DNA of 7,864 nucleotides from Chitinophagales bacterium (GCA_015654495.1 JAATGW010000664.1:1-7864), one strand, 5' to 3'; counted from the stretch's first letter, positions 1-6,312 are shown. A program made the numbers and translations. Notes: generated from the sequence alone by a model not told the origin.

Positions 1-68
1 CCAGTGACCAGGAGGAAGCAGAATAGAAAAATCTTTTATGATTGATTTTAGTGTATAGCTTTTCTGCC

Positions 69-92
69 GGGATGGCGGGATGACGGGATGGC
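69..92. repeat. Three tandem copies of the octamer GGGATGRC
   Basis: Three adjacent 8-bp units (GGGATGGC, GGGATGAC, GGGATGGC) lie end to end with one variable base. They are in non-coding, locally GC-rich sequence that stands out from the AT-rich surroundings. Its function is unknown; short tandem repeats of this kind between genes are common in this phylum (from memory, not checked). Confidence 0.7.
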
Positions 93-176
93 GAAGAAAT
101 ACACGATATTATTTAATCCCGCCTGCTTTCCGCCTCCACGCCTTACCGGCAAAAGAAGGAAGTTATATAGTAATAT

Positions 177-335
177 GCAGTAGACGGTAGGCAGTAGGCA
201 GTAGAAGTTTATAGCGTAAAGTATTTAGATCCTACGCCAATTAAAGGACTTCATATTTTTCTTTGACAGGGTTTAAAATTACTCAACCACAAATACCTTA
301 AGCAATCTACTGCCTACCGTCTACTGCCTACTGCC
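177..335. repeat. Inverted-repeat element, copy A (GGCAGTA family)
   Basis: The left arm (177-207) and the right arm (306-335) are reverse complements over a shared core of about 21 bases, each built from the heptamer GGCAGTA with an interrupting TAGACG. They enclose about 100 bp with no coding potential. The sequence just inside the left arm (GAAGTTTATAG at 204-214, then AAAGTATTTAG and TCCTACG) recurs in copy B and, reversed, in copy C, so the conserved unit is more than the arms. The layout is MITE-like, but no transposase is visible and the element could equally be a structured RNA or DNA repeat. Confidence 0.75.
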
Positions 336-469
336 TTAAAAACAAATTCATTTCAAACGGCGGCGCCGGGAGGATCTAATCCAGAACAATAAAGGGAAGA
401 AATTCTAAATTCCGAAAGTATTCAGAAATTTTTATAAATAAATAATAATTCCAATTATATCAATTTTAA

Positions 470-477
470 TACATTTG
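470..477 (+). promoter_or_regulatory. Candidate Bacteroidota -7 box for higBA
   Basis: TACATTTG matches the Bacteroidota -7 consensus TAnnTTTG exactly and lies 44 bases before the higB start codon, in very AT-rich non-coding DNA. I do not see a clean -33 TTG box at the usual distance, so this is a motif match and not a proven promoter. A type II antitoxin such as HigA commonly binds palindromes at its own promoter, but no obvious operator palindrome is apparent here. Confidence 0.45.
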
Positions 478-521
478 ATAATTTTCATAATTTTTATAAT
501 TATTCACAATCCGATTATTTA

Positions 522-827
522 ATGGTTGTTATTACCAAAGGTGCAATCCATGAGTTTGTCTTAAAACACAAAAAAGCATCAATTTCGCTAAATGAATGTT
601 TTGAGAAGACAAAAAAAGCAAACTGGAATAATTTTGCAGCTGTTAAAAGGACATTTAATTCAACAGACGCTATTGGGAATGGTAGGTATGTTTTTAATAT
701 TGGTGGAAATAATTTCAGAATAATAGCCATGATTCACTACTCGATCAGAACAGTATATATCCGTGCAATCCTGACTCATAAAGAATATGATGTGCTTAAC
801 AAAATGAATAATCTTAATTCTTTGTAA
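522..827 (+). CDS. higB: HigB-family type II toxin (mRNA interferase)
   Basis: This 101-residue protein matches the HigB_toxin family of the RelE superfamily, whose members are ribosome-dependent endoribonucleases that cut translated mRNA. Seen in the sequence are the family landmarks: a helical N-terminal half with KKANWNNFAAVKRTF (about residues 31-45), the strand block GNGRYVFNIGGNNFRII (about 52-68) and the C-terminal VYIRAILTHKEYD (about 78-90). Length is normal for the family and no frame break is seen, so the toxin looks intact. The start ATG lies 44 bases after a promoter-like box, and no strong ribosome-binding site is visible, as usual in Bacteroidota. The antitoxin gene follows after 27 bases, in the toxin-first order typical of higBA. 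The cytosolic RNase role is inferred from the family. Confidence 0.92.
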   Translation: MVVITKGAIHEFVLKHKKASISLNECFEKTKKANWNNFAAVKRTFNSTDAIGNGRYVFNIGGNNFRIIAMIHYSIRTVYIRAILTHKEYDVLNKMNNLNSL

Positions 828-854
828 TTATCTATTTAGAAAACAGATGATAAA

Positions 855-1217
855 ATGAAAATAGAAACTAATAGTCAATATCATACAGCTCTTGCTCAGA
901 TTGAAACTTATATTGAAAAAGGGTTTCCCAGACTGACAAAATCGGAAACAAAAAAGCTTGAAACTTTATCAAAAAGAGTGGAGGAATTTGAACAGCAGAA
1001 GTACCCTATGCCTCTGGCTACTGACATCTCTGATGTGTTGCAAAATTACATGACAGAAAATAAACTCAACAGAACCACACTCTCACAACAGCTCGAAATT
1101 TCGAATTCTGCTTTAAGTGATATCATGAATGGTAAGAAGAAAATCAACATTGCTATTGCGAAAAAACTTCATCAAAAACTGAAGTTGGATGGAAATTTTA
1201 TTCTTAAAGTAGCCTGA
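855..1217 (+). CDS. higA: HigA-family antitoxin with XRE-type helix-turn-helix
   Basis: This 120-residue protein is the partner of the preceding toxin. It has a helical, charged N-terminal half (about residues 1-55, rich in Lys and Glu) and a C-terminal XRE/Cro-type helix-turn-helix (about 58-115) with the recognisable pattern LNRTTLSQQLEISNSALSD and then NGKKKINIAIAKKL. In this family the antitoxin binds the toxin to block it and, through the helix-turn-helix, represses its own promoter; both roles are inferred here. The 27-base gap to higB and shared strand imply one transcript. The gene ends about 30 bases before repeat copy B. The long N-terminal region before the DNA-binding domain is usual for Bacteroidota HigA proteins. 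Confidence 0.9.
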   Translation: MKIETNSQYHTALAQIETYIEKGFPRLTKSETKKLETLSKRVEEFEQQKYPMPLATDISDVLQNYMTENKLNRTTLSQQLEISNSALSDIMNGKKKINIAIAKKLHQKLKLDGNFILKVA

Positions 1218-1246
1218 ACTGGCAATGGATCATTTTTGAGACGATA

Positions 1247-1335
1247 GGCAGTAGGCAGTAGAAGTTTATAGTGGAAAGTTATTAGTTCCTCCGGCAATTT
1301 TTGGCTGTTCCTTCTTCTGCCTACTGCCTACTGCC
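1247..1335. repeat. Inverted-repeat element, copy B (shorter)
   Basis: The left arm has two GGCAGTA heptamers followed by GAAG (1247-1264); the right arm (1311-1335) is its approximate reverse complement. The sequence after the left arm (GAAGTTTATAG, then GAAAGTTATTAG and TTCCTCCGGCAATT) aligns with the same part of copy A, with substitutions. The interior is only about 45 bp, so this copy is shorter than A. It fills the gap between the convergent higA and four helix bundle genes, and an 11-base direct repeat lies on each side (1229-1239 and 1349-1359). Confidence 0.72.
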
Positions 1336-1341
1336 CTTACA

Positions 1342-1662
1342 TTAAGCAATCATTTTTGATAACATTCGAAAAATCTCCTGCATCAAACCACCTGCTTTTA
1401 TGCAATCATCTTCATTAAAATATTTCAGTCGCAGCGCTATTTCAAATTGAGTATCAACCTCAATAACAGAGGATCTTGCCATTGCATAGAATCGTTTTCT
1501 ATCAGCTTCTGTTTTACGGGCAGATCCTTCAGCTATGTTTGAGCTGATTGATACAGATGCACGCCTCAATTGGGATTTCAATCCATACTCCTCTGACTTT
1601 GGCAGTTTCTCCGTGATTAAATAAGTTTGTTGTAACATCTCCACTGATTTTTTGCCATACAA
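1342..1662 (-). CDS. Four helix bundle protein, N-terminus apparently frameshifted
   Basis: The 106-residue reading frame belongs to the four helix bundle family (TIGR02436 type, related to proteins encoded inside 23S rRNA intervening sequences and to Avd). The diagnostic core is intact: KLPKSEEYGLKSQLRRA (about residues 19-35), the signature SVSISSNIAEGSARK (36-50), then EVDTQFEIALRLKYF (about 68-82). The molecular role is not established for stand-alone members. In this frame the first codon is TTG and the protein begins MYGKKSVE. In another frame just upstream, the minus strand encodes NYKRMIVWQK (about 1680-1649), the usual family N-terminus, and the two frames meet in a run of six A (1648-1653). 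One A fewer would join them as VWQKSVEML. The gene may therefore be a recent pseudogene, a sequencing error, or expressed from a downstream start. Confidence 0.8.
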   Translation of the reverse strand: MYGKKSVEMLQQTYLITEKLPKSEEYGLKSQLRRASVSISSNIAEGSARKTEADRKRFYAMARSSVIEVDTQFEIALRLKYFNEDDCIKAGGLMQEIFRMLSKMIA

Positions 1663-2313
1663 TCATTCTCTTGTAATTAGGGCCTGCTGTTTGAAATAGA
1701 ATACTTATCGGTTACGGATCTTACGATAAAATTCATATTTAACTGCAAGCCTTTGGGCTAAAACGGATGAGAACCCTTGCATGGCTGAAGATAAATTTCC
1801 GGTTTCTTCATTACCACGCCGTCGCTGCGCTGTGTCGGGCAGCGCTCTTTCGTATTCCCGTCTACTTCATTCCAAGCTCAACGACAATGATATTTATGAC
1901 AGATAGACGGTAAGCCGTTAAAGGCGGAAAGGAACTGTAAAAAGAGCGTTTTACTAATGACATTGTCGAAATTAAACAGGAACAGGATTTTCATCAAAAT
2001 ACAAAATCTTACCTCATATGACTAAATCAGCAGGACCTATTTAAACTCATTCATTTTTAAAGCCGATTTGATCAGCAATTTAAACAGGACCACGCCTCTG
2101 CCCAATGTTAATCCATCGTTATTCAATTGTTTTTTTCACCTAATTTGCGTTTTAAAAACCTTTTTTTATTTCATCGATATACTAAACACTAAAAACTTCT
2201 ACTGTCTTCCGTCTACTGTCTACTGTCTGTTCCACAAGGTTCCCAGCGAATACCACATCACCTCCGGCGACCACGCAGAACAGACAAGAATTACCGGTGC
2301 AACTTAATAAACT
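1663..2313. other. Gene-free stretch between the four helix bundle and TPR genes
   Basis: I find no supportable gene in these 651 bases. The lost N-terminal codons of the four helix bundle gene lie at its left edge. A locally GC-rich patch (about 1815-1850) contains a short hairpin, GCGCTG (1827-1832) pairing with CAGCGC (1840-1845), with no T run after it. Repeat copy C occupies 2196-2229, with a possible partner arm at 1898-1915. An open frame at 2068-2307 runs through the repeat, has low-complexity composition and is not credible as a protein. Confidence 0.6.
2196..2229. repeat. Inverted-repeat element, copy C (reversed, diverged)
   Basis: CTTCTACTGTC at 2196-2206, then CCG and repeated CTACTGT heptamers, form the reverse complement of the copy A/B left arm with G-to-A changes (GACAGTA in place of GGCAGTA). 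Read on the minus strand, the sequence beyond the arm (GAAGTTTTTAGTGTTTAGTAT, ending near 2178) aligns with the conserved interior of copies A and B. A weaker candidate for the other arm is GACAGATAGACGGTAAGC at 1898-1915, which resembles the TAGACGGTAGGC part of copy A; if real, this copy spans about 330 bp. Confidence 0.6.
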
Positions 2314-2745
2314 ATGGAATTTGATCAGCAAAATCTTATTGTGCGTCTTTGCAGTAAAGGAATGGAACTTGAAGGACAGGGGAATTTTCCGGAAGCGTTT
2401 AAACTTTTTCAGGATGCATGGAATCAAGCAACTACGGATTTTGAAAAATTTACAGCCGCGCATTATTTAGCGCGCCATCAGGGAACTGCAGCTCATAAAT
2501 TAAAATGGGATGAGATCGCGCTTGCATTTGCACTGAGAATAGAAAATTCAGAAATTAAAGGAACGCTGCCTTCGCTTTACTTAAACATTGGAAAATGTTT
2601 TGAAGACCTGAAAGACTTCGATCAGGCAAATAAAAATTATCAGCTGGCCAATTCTTTTGTAGCATTTCTTCCTGAAGATGGATACGGTAACATGATAAAA
2701 TCAGGGATAAAAAAAGCATTGGAGAGAATCAGCCACTTTTATTAA
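2314..2745 (+). CDS. TPR-like helical repeat protein
   Basis: This 143-residue soluble protein has no signal peptide or membrane segment. It shows two tetratricopeptide-like helical hairpins: about residues 10-43 (GMELEGQGNFPEAFKLFQDAW, with the Gly/Ala spacing of a TPR) and about 88-121 (YLNIGKCFEDLKDFDQANKNY). Between them is the motif FEKFTAAHYLARHQ and a helical stretch. TPRs mediate protein-protein contacts, but nothing here identifies a partner. Similar single-domain proteins in Bacteroidota are usually annotated only as TPR proteins (from memory). It starts at an ATG 85 bases after repeat copy C and is followed by a heptamer repeat block, so it may be transcribed alone. Confidence 0.8.
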   Translation: MEFDQQNLIVRLCSKGMELEGQGNFPEAFKLFQDAWNQATTDFEKFTAAHYLARHQGTAAHKLKWDEIALAFALRIENSEIKGTLPSLYLNIGKCFEDLKDFDQANKNYQLANSFVAFLPEDGYGNMIKSGIKKALERISHFY

Positions 2746-2790
2746 AAGAAAACTGCAGGTTTTGTATATTTTACACCTGGTGAATCACAG

Positions 2791-2830
2791 GTTTAACGTT
2801 GAACGTTAAACGTTCAACGTTAAACGTGGA
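2791..2830. repeat. ACGTTRA heptamer block 1, near-perfect palindrome
   Basis: Five 7-bp units of the form ACGTTNA run from 2796 to 2830, the last degenerate (ACGTGGA). Within them 2791-2825 is a palindrome of two 17-base arms (left arm GTTTAACGTTGAACGTT) around a single central A at 2808. It lies between the TPR gene and the oxidoreductase gene, 52 bases before the latter. As RNA it could fold into a long stem; no T run follows, so it is not a typical terminator. Confidence 0.85.
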
Positions 2831-2882
2831 TCACATGCATCGTAACCAGGTCAATACACGTCAATACCTGAAATAATCAAAA

Positions 2883-3845
2883 ATGAAAGCCGCAGTTCAC
2901 ACAACTTATGGCCCACCTGACTCATTGCATGTACAGGAAACTGAGAAACCTCTTCCGGGCGATGATGAGGTATTAATCAGAGTATATGCAGCAACTGTAA
3001 ACAGAACCGACTGCCACTTACTCACCGGCAAGCCTTTGTATATGCGGTTGTTTGCAGGTTTCTCAAAACCAAAGCTACCTATTACGGGAACAGACTTTGC
3101 AGGACAAATTGAAGCTAAGGGTAAAAATATCCGTTCTCTTAAAGTTGGTCAAAGAGTAATTGGCTTTGAATTTCTTGGTTTGAGATCTCATGCGGATTAT
3201 CTCACCATATCAGAAAAAAAAGAGCTTGTAATTATCCCCGATACGATCACTTACGAACAGGCGGCAGCCTGTATTGAAGGCGCATTCTATGCTTTGAATG
3301 TGATCAATACAATCAAGCCCGGATCTGGTCAAAAAGCCCTGGTGATCGGTGCTACCGGCGCCATCGGATCATCCTATGTACAATTCCTGAAAAATGCCGG
3401 CTGTTCTGTTACGGCGGTATGCGGAGTTGAAAATAGTGAACTTGTAAAATCAATAGGGGCAGATAAAATAATTGACTACAGAAAAGAAGATTTTACAAAA
3501 TTAAATGAACGATTTGATTTCATTTTTGATGCAGTTGATCAAACCACATTTGCCTTATGCAAACCACTTTTGAAAAAGAATGGGTTGTTTAATTCATCGG
3601 GAGGATTAATTAATATTTTTTTGTCGATGATTTCGCCACTGACCGGAGGAAAAAAAGTGGTGTTTGTTGCTCCAAAAGATCCTGGCAAACACCTGAACCA
3701 AATACTTGAACTTGTTGCTTTGGGAAAATTTAAACCGGTAATCGACAGAAAATATTCTCTGGATGAAATCGCTGCGGCTTTCAGCTATGTAATGAGCGGA
3801 CAAAAGATAGGCAATGTCATTATTTTAATGAATGAGAAACGTTAA
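2883..3845 (+). CDS. MDR-superfamily NAD(P)-dependent oxidoreductase, quinone reductase-like
   Basis: This 320-residue cytosolic enzyme belongs to the medium-chain dehydrogenase/reductase superfamily. An N-terminal GroES-like domain (about residues 1-125) includes MKAAVHTTYGPP, EVLIRVYAATVNRTDC and GTDFAGQIEAKGKN. A Rossmann domain follows with the nucleotide-binding pattern G156-A-T-G159-A-I-G162. The four-cysteine structural zinc loop of classical alcohol dehydrogenases is absent, so it is probably a zinc-independent quinone oxidoreductase or enone reductase type; the substrate cannot be told. Length is normal for the group. Start ATG at 2883 fits the conserved MKAAV beginning. The stop codon at 3843-3845 lies inside heptamer repeat block 2, and the C-terminus reads EKR. 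The M20 gene follows 54 bases later on the same strand. Confidence 0.87.
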   Translation: MKAAVHTTYGPPDSLHVQETEKPLPGDDEVLIRVYAATVNRTDCHLLTGKPLYMRLFAGFSKPKLPITGTDFAGQIEAKGKNIRSLKVGQRVIGFEFLGLRSHADYLTISEKKELVIIPDTITYEQAAACIEGAFYALNVINTIKPGSGQKALVIGATGAIGSSYVQFLKNAGCSVTAVCGVENSELVKSIGADKIIDYRKEDFTKLNERFDFIFDAVDQTTFALCKPLLKKNGLFNSSGGLINIFLSMISPLTGGKKVVFVAPKDPGKHLNQILELVALGKFKPVIDRKYSLDEIAAAFSYVMSGQKIGNVIILMNEKR

Positions 3846-3859
3846 ACGTTTAACGTTTA
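3837..3859. repeat. ACGTTRA heptamer block 2, perfect 22-bp palindrome at gene end
   Basis: Positions 3837-3858 read identically on both strands and consist of three ACGTTNA heptamers (from 3839). The block overlaps the last codons of the oxidoreductase gene and supplies its TAA stop (3843-3845). T-rich sequence (TTTATTTTCTCC, from 3856) follows directly, so the transcript could form a hairpin plus U-rich tail that acts as a weak terminator. That role is inference. Confidence 0.85.
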
Positions 3860-3899
3860 TTTTCTCCTTAAATTGAGCAGTACCAATTTTTTATCAGAC

Positions 3900-5183
3900 A
3901 TGCGCTCATTATTAATACTGGTATTTTTTTGCACCCCCGGTCATTTTATCCATGCACAAAAGCTCAGCTCCACTGAAAAGAAAATCATGGAGGCTGTAGA
4001 TATGCAAATGCCGAACACACTCAAGCTCCTCGGGGAACTCGTGAATATCAATAGCGGCACCATGAATGTAGCCGGGGTTCGAATAAGTGGTGAACTCATT
4101 AGAAAAGAACTTGAGAAAGCAGGCTTTACTGTGCGTTGGTTAAAAATGCCGGACTCAATCAGAACTGCAGGCCATCTGGTCGCTACAAGAAAGGGAAAGA
4201 AAGGAAAAAAGATCCTGGTACTCGCCCATCTCGATACCGTTTTTGAACCCGATATGCCTGCGAATCCATTTACTAAAGTCAACGATTCTACGGTTACGGG
4301 TCAGGGTGTGCTGGATGATAAAGGTGGCGTTATAGCTATCCTGGCATCAATACATGCTTTGGCATATGCAGACGCATTAAAGGATGCAACCATCACGGTA
4401 TATCTGACCGGCGACGAAGAGATCGGAGGCATTCCTTCTGACATCACCAGGGCAGATATCATTGAACAGGCAAAGCAGCATGATGTGGCCTTGAGTTTTG
4501 AAGCCGGACAAATAAATAAAATAACCACATCAAGACGTGGTGCAGATATGTGGCGGATGTTTGTATATGGTACACAGGCGCATTCATCCGGAATTTTCGG
4601 AGAGAAAGCGGGATATGGTTCTATTTATGAAGCGGCACGTATCGTTGATTCATTTCGCGTTTCCTTAAGCAAAGAACCCAACCTCACATTTAACCCGGGG
4701 ATATTTGCAGGCGGAACCACTTTAATTGATTCGGTTGATAATGTAAAAATTTATGGTAAGGATAATATCATTGCTTCCAGAACAACTGTGATGGGTGATC
4801 TTCGCTTTCTGGGTGAACAACAACGCCGCGAAGCAAGAGTGAAAATGAAAGCTATTGTCGAAAATGGCAATCTGCCCGGCACACGTGCTGAAATATTTTT
4901 CACTGATGGTATTCCTTCCATGGCACCTACCGAAGCCAATTATAAATTGCAGACGGAAATAAACCAGGTTAATATAGACATGGGACTTGGTGAACTCGTT
5001 GCAAACAAACCAATGGAAAGAGGCGCCGGAGATATTTCATTTATTGCAGATTATATTCCTTCTCTCGATGGTCTTGGCCCTAACGGAAGCGGATCGCATG
5101 CGCCCGGTGAAGTGATGAATATCAAACAGTTTCCTGTGCTGATTCAAAGGGCGGCTATTTTTATGTACAGGCTTACACGTTGA
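3900..5183 (+). CDS. Secreted M20-family metallo-hydrolase (carboxypeptidase G2-like)
   Basis: From the ATG at 3900 this is 427 residues. It opens with a signal peptide (MRSLLILVFFCTPGHFIHAQ), so export to the periplasm is likely. A TTG at 3873 would add nine residues, but the ATG gives the better signal sequence. M20 di-zinc residues are all present: H110 and D112 in AHLDTV, bridging D139 in GVLDDKGG, catalytic E173 and metal-binding E174 in TGDEEIGG, E201 in SFEAG and H400 in GSHAPGE. The insert dimerisation domain is visible around GTQAHSSGIFG. By family it should hydrolyse a peptide or N-acyl amino acid bond, closest in pattern to glutamate carboxypeptidases; the substrate is unknown. The TGA stop (5181-5183) lies inside heptamer block 3. 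Confidence 0.9.
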   Translation: MRSLLILVFFCTPGHFIHAQKLSSTEKKIMEAVDMQMPNTLKLLGELVNINSGTMNVAGVRISGELIRKELEKAGFTVRWLKMPDSIRTAGHLVATRKGKKGKKILVLAHLDTVFEPDMPANPFTKVNDSTVTGQGVLDDKGGVIAILASIHALAYADALKDATITVYLTGDEEIGGIPSDITRADIIEQAKQHDVALSFEAGQINKITTSRRGADMWRMFVYGTQAHSSGIFGEKAGYGSIYEAARIVDSFRVSLSKEPNLTFNPGIFAGGTTLIDSVDNVKIYGKDNIIASRTTVMGDLRFLGEQQRREARVKMKAIVENGNLPGTRAEIFFTDGIPSMAPTEANYKLQTEINQVNIDMGLGELVANKPMERGAGDISFIADYIPSLDGLGPNGSGSHAPGEVMNIKQFPVLIQRAAIFMYRLTR

Positions 5184-5225
5184 ACGTTAAACGTTGAACG
5201 TTAAACGTATAACGTAGAACGTATA
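5177..5225. repeat. ACGTTRA heptamer block 3, seven tandem units
   Basis: Seven contiguous 7-bp units fill exactly 49 bases. The first four alternate ACGTTGA and ACGTTAA, and the last three are ACGTATA or ACGTAGA variants. The block begins in the last sense codons of the M20 gene and provides its TGA stop. Unlike blocks 1 and 2 it is mainly a direct tandem array, although each ACGT core is self-complementary. Confidence 0.88.
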
Positions 5226-5278
5226 ACCTTTACGGATACTCCTCACTCATGAATTAATTCTTAAATAAATCAAGAAAA

Positions 5279-6124
5279 ATGAAAAGGTTTGAAAGATCAG
5301 CTGTAGTTCTATTTGTCATTGCCGTAAACTTTTTCGCTATCGAGTCAAGGGCACAACCCGCTGTTAACTATGGCAATAATCCTGCAGCCGGTGGCTATAA
5401 GAAAATTAACGGCATAAACATGTATTATGAAATTTATGGCGAAGGGAAACCGCTGGTATTCCTTCACGGCAATGGCGGCTCCATCAGGAGCGCAGGGACA
5501 AAAATTGACTATTACAAATAATCATTCCGTGTAATTGCAATCGATAGCCGGGGCCATGGTAAATCAATAGATAGTACAACCAGGGTACTTACATATACAC
5601 AAATGGCTAGTGATACAAATGCATTGCTGGATTCGCTTCATGTGGACAGTGCATATGTGTCAGGACAAAGCGATGGAGGCATTCTTGGCTTATTACTCGC
5701 AATTCACTATCCGAAAAAAATCGCAAAGCTGGCTGCCTACGGCGCTAATATGTTTCCCAGGCCAGGCGTCGTTTCTGACGATATAGAAAAAATGGTAATG
5801 GATACATTGAAAACAACAAAGGATTTTCAAACCCGGAGACTTTACACGCTGTTGGGTGAACAACCTGATATCTCAGACAAAGATCTTCAAAAGATTTCCT
5901 GTCCTGTTTTACTCATGTGTGGCGATCGCGATGTAATCCGCCTTGAGCACACAATCCGCATGTTCTATAATGTTCCCAAAAGCAATCTTTTTGTTATGCC
6001 CGGAGCAACACATTTTGGTTCTTATGAAAAAATGGATTTATATAATCTCGTGATGACCGAATTTTTCATCAAACCATTTGCAATGCCATCAACAGACGAG
6101 ATGATGACGGGAAAGAAAAAATAG
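5279..6124 (+). pseudogene. Secreted alpha/beta hydrolase interrupted by one in-frame stop
   Basis: The frame encodes 281 residue positions with one TAA at codon 81 (5519-5521); both halves are in the same frame and no other break is seen. An N-terminal signal peptide (MKRFERSAVVLFVIAVNFF, cleavage likely near SRA-Q) points to export. Landmarks of an alpha/beta hydrolase are intact: oxyanion segment H63-G-N-G-G, RVIAIDSRGHGKS just after the stop, nucleophile S131 in GQSDGG, acid D218 in GDRDVI and H245 in GATHF. The stop falls where related enzymes have an ordinary surface residue, so a one-base change from Lys AAA (or CAA, GAA) fits. The downstream part could restart at ATG 5603, but would lack the signal and oxyanion loop and should be inactive. 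Sequencing error is the main alternative. Confidence 0.85.
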
Positions 6125-6131
6125 ACTGAAA

Positions 6132-6151
6132 TGCAAAGACGCAAAGTACGC
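6132..6151. repeat. GCAAAGACGCAAAG short tandem repeat
   Basis: Two units of GCAAAG (6133-6138 and 6141-6146), spaced 8 bases apart and followed by TACGC, lie 8 bases after the hydrolase stop codon. It resembles short ACGCAAAG tandem repeats found between genes in many environmental bacteria (from memory). A 34-codon open frame starting within it at 6131 is not credible. Confidence 0.5.
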
Positions 6152-6287
6152 CGCGAAACACTGGTGGAATACTCAAATAGCCTGACGCTTAAAACCCACT
6201 GCATTTATAACAGAAATATCCTCATTGCGCTCTAAAGAACCCCTCGATTTCTTTTGCCCTTAAATTATAAAAGGGAAAACACCAGTC

Positions 6288-6312
6288 AAAAAAGAGCTAA
6301 AACACCTTTTTT
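6288..6312. terminator. Possible AT-stem bidirectional terminator
   Basis: AAAAAAG (6288-6294) pairs with CTTTTTT (6306-6312) around an 11-base loop, between the broken hydrolase gene and the next operon. The stem has only one G-C pair, so it would be weak. An additional imperfect hairpin, CCCTT (6257-6261) with AAGGG (6271-6275), lies just upstream. Position fits a transcript end, but the evidence is thin. Confidence 0.25.

Larger units (their letters stand above)
1..521. other. Gene-free, repeat-rich stretch upstream of higBA
   Basis: I see no supportable gene here. Reading frame 3 gives a short acidic tail ending in a stop at 24-26 (SDQEEAE), which could be the last codons of a gene to the left, but it is too short to call. 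The stretch holds an octamer tandem repeat (69-92), an inverted-repeat element (177-335), and a very AT-rich segment (about 420-520) with a Bacteroidota-type promoter box just before higB. Confidence 0.7.

Noticed and set aside
3..26. Possible last codons of a gene to the left (SDQEEAE then stop)
   Set aside because: Only seven codons are visible, with no way to confirm the frame.
177..335. CRISPR array built from GGCAGTA repeats
   Set aside because: Units are 7 bp and contiguous, with no regular spacers and no cas genes; the arms form an inverted repeat.
1342..1690. Diversity-generating retroelement accessory protein (Avd)
   Set aside because: The fold family is related, but no reverse transcriptase, template repeat or variable repeat is in the window.
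1827..1845. Rho-independent terminator from the GCGCTG/CAGCGC hairpin
   Set aside because: No T run follows on either strand, and no gene ends nearby on the plus strand.
2068..2307. 79-codon open frame on the plus strand
   Set aside because: It runs through repeat copy C, has low-complexity composition, and resembles no family; it looks like a chance frame in non-coding DNA.
3941..4282. 113-codon minus-strand frame opposite the M20 gene
   Set aside because: The plus strand carries the conserved M20 metal-binding residues; the minus frame is a shadow.
6131..6235. 34-codon open frame after the broken hydrolase
   Set aside because: It begins inside a short tandem repeat and shows no recognisable protein features.
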